Source: Mesaphorura yosii
Lineage: Eukaryota > Arthropoda > Collembola > Poduromorpha > Tullbergiidae
Direction of reading: 5' to 3'
DNA: 64,000 nucleotides
Assembly: GCA_009869945.1 (NCBI GenBank)
Contig: WIXG01000353.1
Span: 1 to 64,000 of the forward strand
A model generated the notes under the pieces. It did not search any database, was not told the origin of the DNA, and worked only from the letters and a program-made list of their open reading frames with translations. Numbering within the stretch: the first letter of the stretch is position 1; each line of letters starts with the position of its first letter. Below, one piece after another: positions 51,327 to 61,664 of the stretch. The translations under genes were made by a program, and so were the position numbers.

Positions 51327-52350
51327 TTACCACAATTTGGAGCTGTTACCCTTCCCGAACCCTTTGTTCTTGAACGCTCCCATGTTATCCCTGCCAAATT
51401 TCGCTGCATTTGCCGCCTGGCCCGCATATCCACTCACGTCTCCAGCCATGTCCATGCCTGGTACGTCACCAATGTTGCCTCCAAAGGCCGCCTGGGAAAC
51501 TCCGAGCTGATCAGCGTACGCAGCTCCTTGCTCGAATTTGTCGAAATTACCCTGCACCTTGTCAAAGCGATCCATGCCTTTGTCGAAACGTTGTCCCCAA
51601 TCTTGCTGTGGTTTGCCTGCGCTTCCGCCGTCGTAGCCCGCCGAGGTGTTGTCGTATCCGTAGCCTGACGTCGGACGGCGTGCCGGTGCGGCCGGTGGCG
51701 TGACTCCACGCTGGTTCACGCTTTGACGGGCAGGAGCTGGCGCTCCGTACCCGTTGCCTTGAACGGGAGGAGCGACGGCAAGCGTCTGCTGTCTGGCCAT
51801 TCTTCAAGTGAGAATTAATCATCGTATTCCCGTTTCATCACTTGCACACTTGCTTATCATTAAAACCTAACTTACCCAGGGCCTTGACTGCCCGTGTATG
51901 CTGCGTATCCTCTTTGCTCCAACGGATCAGAGTTCTTTTCACCGCCGCCAACTCCGCCACCGCTGCTGAAGCCTCTTTCCTCCATTTTTTTTCTAAGACT
52001 GTGAAATCATGAGCATCATGAGATTGAGCATAAATACATAACATTCAGAAAACTTCCTCGCACACTTGTTTCCTGTCTTACTCGAAAATCATCCCACAGG
52101 CAAAGAACATGGCGATGGCGAGGATGACCGTCAGTCCACCAAAGACGCCATAAATGATGTACGTGTGTGTTTCCAAATTGTCAACCTACAATCACTTAAA
52201 TGAGGTGTCCATCTTTTTTCAACCAGCAATAAACGAGCTCAAGCTTACGTCCAAATACTCCTTGATGCAATCCTTCACGGCTCCAGTGGTCTGGGCAAAT
52301 GCGAGGCAGGTGGTCAAGTCTTCTGGAATTGGAATGTCTGGCAACGACAT
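51327..52350 (-). CDS. Single-pass membrane protein with long Gly-rich tail (267 aa)
   Basis: Four exons (52350-52249, 52185-52082, 51998-51876, 51801-51327; 804 nt, in phase). The order is a short luminal/extracellular N-part with two Cys (MSLPDIPIPEDLTTCLAFAQ, KDCIKEYLD), one TM helix (YIIYGVFGGLTVILAIAMFF), a basic stop-transfer LRKKMEERG, then a low-complexity Gly/Ala/Gln/Tyr tail with GYGYDNTSAGYDGG and a DKGMDRFDKVQGNFDKFEQG repeat of FDK units. The phase-2 junction between exons 3 and 4 continues Gly-rich sequence on both sides, which supports joining what would otherwise look like two small frames. Not recognised. No signal peptide, so topology is uncertain. Confidence 0.7.
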
Positions 52351-53301
52351 CGTAGCTGATTTCTTTGGACTTGAACTAAATTGGAACTAAATGCAAAATG
52401 GAGACGCAGATCACTATGACTACGACCAACTAAAAGCTGGAATGGTAACGGCAAGTAGAATCGCAGACACTCTTCCACCTCAGCCTCGTAAGCTTCTGCC
52501 GTTGCCTTATCTTATCTTGTACTTGGAACTCCGCTTCGGTGTGGTGTGCCGTGTGCTGTCATCACTGTTGCTTTTGTTTTTACCCTGCTTTTCCTGACGT
52601 ACGTAGTACCCGAAACGTACGGCGAATTTGGCAATGGACATATTGAGTTGATTCATCCGAATCATCTGAAGTGTTTTCGCGTGTGGATTGTGGATAATTT
52701 AATTGATCGTGTCACCGTCACAGCGATTGTGTCAGTATCAATATCAACTTTTAACTGTAGGCTAGGCGGTTACAACTACAGACTACGGACGATCATCGGC
52801 CCTTATCAGTACATTTTTGTTAAATTCCATTCCGTGAAGGATGAACTTGTGCAATTCAAAGCAAATCAATCCACGAGCAGGAGCATAGGCATAAGCATAG
52901 TCCGATCATACGAATTACCAACTAATTGCAATTGCAAGAGTTTCAATGACTTACTGACGTAAATTCTCTGATCAAGCTGAGCGAGTGGACTTATTACTCA
53001 TTAAAAATGCCTGAATTTCTCAATATTCTCATTACTGAATTCCAGTTGTCCAGTTCTCGCTTCAGGCATGATTCCACCTTTACAATTCCGTTTGCTTCTT
53101 TTCAATTGTATGTAAAATCAACAGGAAAGGTAAATCTAATTTTAGAGTTTACGTTACGGTGCTGGCTACAGGACCAAAATACCACCTGAAAAACTATAAC
53201 ACTAGCTTGAAATTCGTTCTTAATGCATTAACAAGAAGTGTACCGCGTTCTGCATACCTTTTTTAACCTTCGCCCAGTGTTCGTGACAATTTTAAATTAA
53301 A
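52351..53301. other. Intergenic; nothing recognised
   Basis: Divergent promoter space between the Gly-rich membrane protein (minus) and the matrixin-like gene (plus). Only random short frames. Confidence 0.4.
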
Positions 53302-54907
53302 ATGAAGGTTTTAGCTACAATCTACTTGTTCTTAACTGTGTTCCTAATTGACCTTGCCAGCGGCCACAACAGCATTGACAGCAGTAGTAATGAACTCGCC
53401 TCTAAATTGACGACAAATGGCGATGACTCGGAAATCTTCGTTAACAATCTGAAGGCAATGCTTGACGACCTCCACGCCAAACGCGAGACAGTCTCTACTT
53501 CGAAGGAGCAGGCAAAGCGAGACACAATTGCCGAAGTAGCCGAGTTTGTGCCGTCTGAAGATGGAACGAAAGAAGGTCGTCAGTTAAACAAATTAGAGTG
53601 ACAAATAGTAAGTAACTGGGATTATTTAATTGGATTTATGTTTACAGCTCCCAGCATAGAAATCACGTACCGCATCGAGAAATCTTCCCAGCGCACTCCG
53701 CGAGATGTGATTGAGAGCACTCTGCGCAAGGCGTTCGACAAATGGGAAGAGAAGGCTGACGTGGCGTTTGTCCCCAAGCAGGATGGAGTCGCTGATCTCG
53801 AGATTCGCTTCGAAGAGGGTTCACACGACAGTGATGGGCATCAAGCTTTTGACGGGAAAGGTGGAATTGCTGCCCATGCATTCAAGAACAAGAATGGTGG
53901 AGGAAGTAATGACCCAATTGGTGGAATTCATTTCGACGACGGGGACGACTGGACGGAAGAAAGCCTCCTTCGGGTATCGACGTTTGAAATTGGGAAACTA
54001 CTCCAGAAACTGCAAGAGAAAGATACGGAAATTGAAGAAATTACAACGACTGACACAGCTCCTTCTAGCAGTGATCCTTCTATTGGACTTCAGGGACCAA
54101 ACCCGCTATCGCCATACAACCCAGGAAGGTTTCCTTATGGAGGTGGTCTATATAATGCTGACTACGGTCCATACCCCGGTGGAGACTCATTTGGTTGGGG
54201 TCCTGGCTCAGGGCTGTCCGGACCATCGTTTGAAATCTACAATAATTACTATCAGCCAGGCCCATACTATGGTGGTCCGGGCTATCAAGCAGGTCCCTAC
54301 GGCTATGGCCCCGGCTACGGCCGATCTTTCATCGAGGTCGACACATTTTACTGGTCAAATTATGGTGCAACATCCGGCTTAGGCCTGAATTCGCATGATG
54401 TTGGTCAAGTTCAGGTAAATTCGCCAATTCGCGCGATTGACACTTAATTCATTAATTTTTGCACCCAGATTTTCAGGGGTATAAAGATATGACATGCCTT
54501 TTCAGAGAATTTTTGGAGCACCGAACAGGGATTGGCTTCGAAACCGTCATCTTTATCGTGAACGGTTCGGGAACCAGTATTCAGCAGGAGGAGGCACTGG
54601 GCTTCGACATTATCTTTACGGGAACAAGCATCTTTCGTCGAGTAATCTTGCCAATGGACTTCGACACAATCTCGCACCAGCTCGTTATCATATTGGAATC
54701 AGCAACAGGCACATGAATCTGCATGGAGCACCAGGTTTGGGACTTCGAAGTGGACTTCATGGCAGTGGGTTTGGGCATGCACCCGGATTTGGATTCGGAC
54801 ATGAGCTGCGAGCCGGTGCTCAAGGGTTTAGTGGTGGTCATGGAGCCATGCCTGGATTCGGAGGCCGACACGGTGGTTTTCATCGTGGTGGAGGACATCG
54901 AGGATAA
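53302..54907 (+). CDS. Matrixin-like secreted protein without the catalytic zinc motif
   Basis: Three exons (53302-53575 or 53578, 53648-54414, 54506-54907; 480 aa with the first donor). A signal peptide (MKVLATIYLFLTVFLIDLAS) is followed by a short Lys/Glu-rich region with no PRCG cysteine switch. The matrixin core is then clear: IEITYRIEKSSQRTPRDVIE, AFDKWEEKADVAFVP, ADLEIRFEEGSHDSDGHQAF, GKGGIAAHAF and GGIHFDDGDDWT. At the active site the expected HExGHxxGxxH is FEIGKLLQKLQ: the first two His are Phe and Lys. A Gly/Pro/Tyr-rich insert of about 120 residues follows, then VGQVQRIFGAP (end of the fold) and a His/Gly-rich tail (HGGFHRGGGHRG). The structural half resembles MMPs, but proteolysis is not expected. 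The exact exon 1 donor is uncertain. AATAAA at 55051. Confidence 0.8.
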
Positions 54908-55319
54908 AATTCTCACCAGCACTGCGATATGATTTGAATTAGACTGCGGCCTCTTATTGATTTTTATCTTTAACTCTTATTTATTACCCTAACTCATGAT
55001 TTTCTACTTGATTTTACTGTTTCTTACGTTTTTACTGATAAGAAACGCTGAATAAATTCGTTTCAAGTTTCAAGAATTGTGAGGTGCCTGCTTTTTCAGA
55101 CCTTTCACGACTACGAAAGAAGGAAAGAACAAAGTTGAAAAATGCTTGAGATGGGCAGGGCGGGTAAGAGACACTATTGAACTTAAACTTAAATACTTTC
55201 GTATGAGAGAATTCCAGATTTCTTCGTGTCCATCAAATAATTATCGGCTACAATAATCTCCAGCGTCAGCGTCAACGTGTCAATTAACCTCAAAATCACA
55301 GATCGCCAGCCCCTCAATC
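54908..55319. other. Intergenic with polyadenylation signal of the matrixin-like gene
   Basis: AATAAA at 55051-55056. The rest is the upstream region of TRAPPC2L, with no coding signal. Confidence 0.5.
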
Positions 55320-56127
55320 ATGGCTGTTTGTGTGGCGGTGATAGGGAAAGACGTAAGTTGTAAATTATAATTATTATGCAATGTTATGTTATGAAGAATG
55401 CGACCGACGTGTACTGATCTTCTGCTAATTATCTCCCCTAGAATTCCCCATTGTACTTCCGATACCGTGGAAAATCACCAGACGACCAGCTTCAGGCTCA
55501 TTTCATCGTTTCTTCTGCGCTGGACATAATTGAAGAACGTGTTCATTCGTCAAAGGTGATTCTTCCCTCTTCGTCGGTGGCCTCTGGCGCAATGGCCGGT
55601 TCCACTCAGACTCCAGAGACCAGAGAATTGTATTTAGGGGCGCTGACAGCACAACAGGAGTATAAAGTGTGAGTTGTCAATCGAGTATTCATGAATAAAT
55701 CCAGATCCAGGTGATGACAATGATGACCAACTTTTTGCCATTTTTGAGCAGATACGGATATATGACAAACACGAAGATCAAGTTTGTGATTGTTATTGAA
55801 GAGAGCAGTATTCCTCTACGAGAAAACGATATCAGGATGGTGCGTCTAGCCAATTCGGTTTAATTAATTCATCAGTTGCGCCAATTTATTGATTTCTGTT
55901 GCAGATGTTCCGAAAACTCCACGGAGCCTTTTGCGATTTAATGTCTAATCCTTTTTATACACCCGGAACGGAAATAACGTCCAAGTAAGTTGACTTTGGA
56001 TACGAGTCTTCCTCCTTCCTCATACAATTTGGTTTGACCCAACTTGCATCACATCGCGGCTACGTTTTTTTTCAGGAGATTTGCATCTGTGGTCGATTCG
56101 CTGATTGGACTGGGAGCAATTGTATGA
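55320..56127 (+). CDS. TRAPPC2L: Trafficking protein particle complex subunit 2-like
   Basis: Five exons (55320-55352, 55442-55668, 55752-55839, 55905-55984, 56076-56127; 480 nt, 159 aa). It follows the sedlin/longin fold of TRAPPC2[108 protein letters not shown]. About 20 residues are inserted between the first helix and the RELYLG strand ([18 protein letters not shown]), relative to the usual 139-140 aa. TRAPP is a tethering and Rab-activating complex of the early secretory pathway and Golgi. Confidence 0.95.
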
Positions 56128-59100
56128 CGCGGGTAGAAATCAACCAACTCATTGGTTTAGTTTAGTCCAAACTAGGCTAGAATTGCAATTCCGAAATCTT
56201 TCTTAAAATCATGCTCGTTTTGTATTTTGACAAACTAAGTTGCTAATCAACCAAGGAGTTTAAATCTTGGCTAAGCTAAATTGCTTTAAAGCCAAACGCA
56301 ATTTGTCTGTGGATGTTCTAGGATTCGTCCGCTAATTCAGCTGCAAGTTATAAAAGTAAATAAGTTGATCGTAAATGAAGCGTGGCGCGGCATTAATCAT
56401 TTTTTGAGCCATTAAATGCTTGCTGGGTTTCCACTTCCAGCCGGGAGCTCTTCGTAAATCCATCCATGACTTTTATTTCTCATTTTATAGCCACGACCTA
56501 AATTATTGGCGTGCTGGCGGCGTCACCCACGCAAGAATTGCGAAGAAAGCAAGGTGAAGCCAGGCAAATGAGAGCAAGAAGCATAAAAATCCTTTGATGA
56601 TTAGTAAATTCGCGATTCGCGACTCGCGAGTCAAGCCGTCGGAAACTACTTAACTCTGAGGCATAATAACAGTTGGCTTGGCTGAGTATTCTTTTGATGG
56701 TACATAAAATTAAGAAAACATTAGTATGGGCTCTGCAAACTTTGATGTTAAGTTTTTGTTTTTCGCATCCGCACTACAGCGAGGCTCGGAACTTTTTCTT
56801 TGCTTTTGCCTTTGAGCTATGCTATGGCCAAGCAAAGTCAAATAATAATTTCGAGGCATAAAATATTCCTTTGTAGTCTCCGATCCAAGACAGGCAGGAC
56901 GTGGAGTCTTCGCACGGCTCCGGTGTGCTGTTTTGTTGATGCAAGTCTCGTCCCATCGATTAAACAGTTAAAATACATTACAGTAGGAAATCAAGTCTTG
57001 TGGTTTGTCTTCACGACTTTAGCGCACCGCAGCCAAAAACAAGCCAGACCAGGACGTCTTCCAGCAGGTTATTACAACGCTGCACACGAAACCCGACTTT
57101 CTCTTCGGCTTGGCAGTGGTAGCAATTCGCGTTCGCAGTTTGCAGAAGAAAATAAGGAGGATTCAACAACTTAAATCTTTTATGTATAGTCCATAAAGTA
57201 TTAATACCGGGTCTGAAAACTTTCTGGAAACTTGGCGCATTAAAAACCTGTAACCGTAACGAGTAAGATGGAATATAAAATGATTTGGCTACAATTCAGC
57301 TCAGCTCCCGTCTTCTCCTTCCTTCGGACACCACCACCATCCACACTTCATGCCAGCGCATTGCTATTTTATGACAATCGCAGGGCGATGAGGATGCGAA
57401 GACGCGGACGCGACTCTGTTGATTAAATCCTGGACCCTCACTCAAATCAAGCGGTCTGAAGTAAATCACAGCGTAGACGAGCTGAAGAGCTGATACGCAA
57501 AACGAAAAGCGGTGTCAATGTCTGGAATACTAAATAGGACCGAAGCACACGCGATTTTAATGTAATCCGACCCGAATGCAAAATACTTAACTTTGTTTCA
57601 GCTTAAGCGAGCTGCCGGCTGAATACTTTTTGTCATCCAATCGTCTTTGCTGCGCTGTCCAAAGTCAAATAACGCCGTGAATCTTGAGTCTTGATCCCTG
57701 CGCTTGGCTGACGGAGGCGGTCGCTTTGCTTGCCCTGCACTGCTGCAACTACCACCACCACCGACGCCGACTTGAGTATGAGTATGATTTATGGCTTAAA
57801 TTTCTTGTAATATTTATATAAATGCCGATGCACCCAACGCCAGCACGCTGAGGGATAAAAATCTTTGTAAGTGCAATGCAAACTTCAAGCAAAGATCTTA
57901 GAGATCTTAGAGAACGTTTACGTTTACGCGGTGAATGCACGAAACGAGAAAAGTGCAAGTGCAAGGGGAAAGTTGCGTAAGTCGCAGTCTCGCAGTCGCA
58001 TCTTGGACGTGACGCGACGCGGCGGAAGGGGAACGGGAAATGCAATCAGAAATCGAGACTCTCAGGCACAACGCACAAGAATTCATGACCGGAGAATGAA
58101 TACAGACATTATGGGACTCACTCGAGCGAATAAAATGCATCACGGCCGGCGCGGAGCGACGCACGGGAAAGCAGATTATCAATATGGAATACAAACTAGA
58201 AACTACAAATACTGCAACTACAAATGTCTCGTTGTCTTTGTCCCCTGCTCTGCTCTATTCCGGCTGGATTCGGCGTTTGCCGTTCGTGTTTTGGTCCCGC
58301 GAGGCCCATTCGCCATTCATGACTCATCCTCCATCACGATCAGCTTCATCTTATGCTTGTGGACCGATCCCAAGTCCAAGAATGTAGAATCCCGAAATTC
58401 ACTAAAGAGTTTCTCGTTCTCGTGCTCGTCGTTTTGTTGGTGAAAGTGTTAAAAATTCGTACGCAGACGGGCCCAGACGCCCAGAGTGACGAATCGACGT
58501 GCGGGTGCGGGTGCGGGTGCGAGTGCGAGCAACGAACTTGGCTGTGGCTTTGACTTTGACATTGAATTAATTCGATGCACAGCGCTGCATTGCACTTTCA
58601 CTGCTGCAAAGATTCAATTTCCTGTCTGGTCGCGTGCTCTCGATGTGTTATTGTTATTGATTTAACACTGATGCGTGGCTGCGCTGCGTTTGTTGACATT
58701 TCCAATGAAATTAATTAATTATGTGAACCGTGAGTCAATAAACGCCAGCGCAGCGCTGAGGAGCTCAAGTTGCTGACTGCTTACTGCCGACTGTTGACGT
58801 GGAGCGATGATTTCCGTATGTAAATTCAAAGTCAGCATTCAAGCATTCAAACTAAGCCAAAGTACGGACGCACACACGCGTTCGTATTGTGCTTTCTGCA
58901 GTGATTGAAAGCCACGCCACGCCATGCCACACCAGGCCACATTCGCTCAATGCTGAGAAAGGTTTTGAATACTTTAAATCCCTCACCTTTTGTTCTGTCT
59001 CTGTCGCCGTGCTCGTCGCTTCGCTTCTCTCTTGTGTTCAATGCGAGATGAAAATCTCATGAATCATTCTCCAGAGCACAGTGGCAGTTGCTTTGCTTTT

Positions 59101-60921
59101 GCATTTTCGTTTGCTTTTAGTCAGATTACAGAATCCTTTTTATGCAATGCAACGAAGATTGCAAAGAGTTGGCAAAGTTGCATGGAATTACATTTTCATA
59201 TTTTTGTAATAATGATAATAATACCTTTATAATACGCATACTCAATGCAATGAAACGCAATGCAATGCAGGGAGAAGAAAGTCGACAACTTTCTCCCATT
59301 TACCTTTGTCGTTGCCGCTGTCTCTCTGTCGTTGTCACTTTGTACATTTTTCAACACATCATCATCGCCATCGCATCTTCTTTTGCATGTCGCCACGAGT
59401 CGTCTCGTTTGTTCACTTGGCTTGGCCTGGCTTGGCGTGAAATGGCAGGATGAAATTGAAAGCGTAATGTTCATTTAAATACTTACACGAAGCCAAAGCC
59501 GACAACGGCAATGGCAATGACAGAGACGCGACGATTGTTTTGTTGTGTTGTGCTGCTGTGCTGTGCTGTGTCGAAGAATTCAGTGCAGCGGCGAGAAGTA
59601 AGACTGAGACTGAATCTTGGAGCAGGGCAAGAAAGTACGACGCGACGGCGACAAAAGCGGAGCAGCATTCACGTCCAAGTCTTGAGCCGGGGCTCCGTGA
59701 CAAAGAAAGAAATTGAAATGTTTAAAATGAAAATCCTGTTTTTCATCTGTGAAAGCGGGAGCGTGAAAGCACGGATCTTTTGCGTCCCTTTGCTTTGCGT
59801 AAAATATTCCTTCGCTTTGCGCTCTCGCTCTTCTTCTCACTGAATGTATGAATGTGAATGTAAATGCCAAATGCTAAATGCGTTTCGCATATAAATGGAA
59901 AAGAGCGTTCAGAATTCGTTGTGAGTGAGCGGTACAGAAATTCTTAAATACGAGCACCTGCACCTTCAAATTTTGGAACTCACCGATGCAGACTCAAGAT
60001 TCAAGATACCCAAGTCCAAGCGCCGAGTCGTCCAGGACAAGAAATCTGACCACAAAACATGGATTCAAGTAAAAGGAAAGCAAAACATTGAAAAGCGAAG
60101 GCAGCGACAGCCGGTTTGTGGTCGCGGGTCGTGGTTGGCTTGGTACGCCTTTGCCGGTTCAGTCAGATCTTCTTGGTCTCCGGTTCAAATTTCCAAATTA
60201 ACAGTCCAGAATGCTTGAATGAACCCAACCGCTTGCACTAATTAGCATAAATAGACAAAACTCGGTAACTGAAAAGCAAAAGCTATCTGGCTAATCGTTC
60301 ACTTCCCTGGTTGTTAATATGTCAATTTGTGAATTTATTCAATTTATGCATGGCGAAAGAACTCAGAGCTTGAAAACGGAAACTGTGAATTAAATATTGA
60401 CTTATTACGACTGTGACTGAGCTGAGCTCGCTCGAGAAAGGAGGCATTTGACAATTTTGCAATGCAATGCAACGGAATTCAAAAGGCAATATTTGCTTAT
60501 GCTTAACTTAAACTAACTAATTGCTACTGGACTACGCTTTTCTCTTTGCTTTGGCGTATGCAGGCATGAGTACGAGTTTCAAGGCTGAATACTTTTCGAG
60601 TACAGCAGTACAGTTAAGTAAACAAGCCCAGCCAGATTTAATGCAGAAAACTTGCACTTGCTCCTTGCTGCCATTCCCATTTGCTCGTTGCTCCTGTTCT
60701 TGAATAAATTACAAATTCATCGGCTCGTGAATGAAAGGACGGATTTTTACCACATATGAACATTAAACATTAACAAGAACGGATGAAAGCGTGCAAGCGT
60801 ACGACACATTTCTTGAATTTCACGTTCACGCATTGTACCCATTTGTATTGTATTGGCGAGTCTGTAAAGAAAGCTGCAAACTTCAAAACTTCCTCGCACG
60901 GCGCACGATGCGATTCCATGT
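56128..60921. other. Long gene-poor interval
   Basis: About 4.8 kb downstream of TRAPPC2L. Only shadow frames were seen, including a basic plus-strand one (57871-58443) that overlaps comparable minus frames and has no family motif. It holds a GACGCGGACGCG copy at 57401 and a GTGCGGGTGCGG run at 58500-58530. Confidence 0.4.
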
Positions 60922-61664
60922 CAAGTTGGCGATTTACCAAGTGGCGAATTTATTATCTATTTTGGCGAAAAAAAAGTCCGTTTGGCGAAAGAGAATTCTT
61001 TAAAAAAAAACAAAATGGTGAATCAATTTGTTATAAACTTTTTGTTCATGTCAAAATGGCGAATGGACAAATTAACAATAATTTTTGAAGTCAGGTGTAC
61101 ATAAGACAAGCTGGTTGATTCATTTCTTAAAAAGCATGTAGTTAAATTTTTTATTTATAATTCGTGCACAAGTTAAGGAGTTCATAGTTAAGTCGCCTGT
61201 ATTATCTTCTCTGGAATCTTGGAAGGGTCCCTGTTGTAGCCAGCTTGAAGTTACGGACTTCAGTTTTGTTTTAAACATGTCTTAGCGAAGATAGGCACTT
61301 CCACATGTGTGGTCTCGTAGCTTTAATGATAGTGGTCAGGCGCCTGTGAAAACCTTCGACGAAGTTGGGCGTTCTGGGAACTCCGTCCTTTAATCTTTCG
61401 AAGGATTCCAAAATTCCATTGCGAAAAGCGGCTGAGTGACAAAGTGAATACGAAACTACGACTAAAACTGAGTGGTCTGAGCTGAGGAAGACCCGAAGGT
61501 ACTCGGCTTGGTCCAAAAGTACTCCCAGTCAGAGTGGCGAATTGTTTAAAGTTTACGAAGTCAAAATGGCGAATTCGCCACGTTTGTTTTTTGCAATTCG
61601 CAACCTATCTGGAAAAATTTCCCAGTCAGGTTAGAAATTCGCCACTTGGTAATTCGCCAAGTTG
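60922..61664. mobile_element. Terminal-inverted-repeat element, deletion derivative of a Mutator-like transposon
   Basis: The first 30 bases (60922-60951) and the reverse complement of the last 30 (61635-61664) agree except at two positions. Inside both ends the heptamer TGGCGAA recurs (60962, 60981, 61057, 61534, 61567 and within the terminal repeats), forming subterminal repeat arrays. The centre holds a minus-strand transposase remnant. No convincing target-site duplication could be read at the edges, so the exact ends may shift by a few bases. At 743 bp it is too short to be autonomous. Confidence 0.75.
61271..61516 (-). pseudogene. Mutator-like transposase fragment
   Basis: A minus-strand frame with FERLKDGVPRTPNFVEGFHR followed by IIKATRPHMWKCLSSLR. 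The order [ER]-x-L-x(2)-G-x-PRTxNxxEG[WF]H ... HPxxWK is the well-known end of the catalytic region of FLYWCH/MULE-type transposases in arthropod genomes. Only about 80 residues survive, and the DDE residues are missing. It sits inside the inverted-repeat element, which supports its assignment as the element's former gene. Confidence 0.6.

Noticed and set aside
51838..52044. Minus-strand frame with KKWRKEASAAVAELAAVK, first taken as exon 3 of the membrane protein
   Set aside because: The phase from the preceding exon (ending in two bases) enters a different frame (LRKKMEERGFSSGGG). That frame splices in phase to the Gly-rich exon, so this frame is a shadow.
57871..58443. 190-codon plus-strand frame
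   Set aside because: Biased composition, no domain, and similar-length minus frames over the same bases. Likely non-coding.
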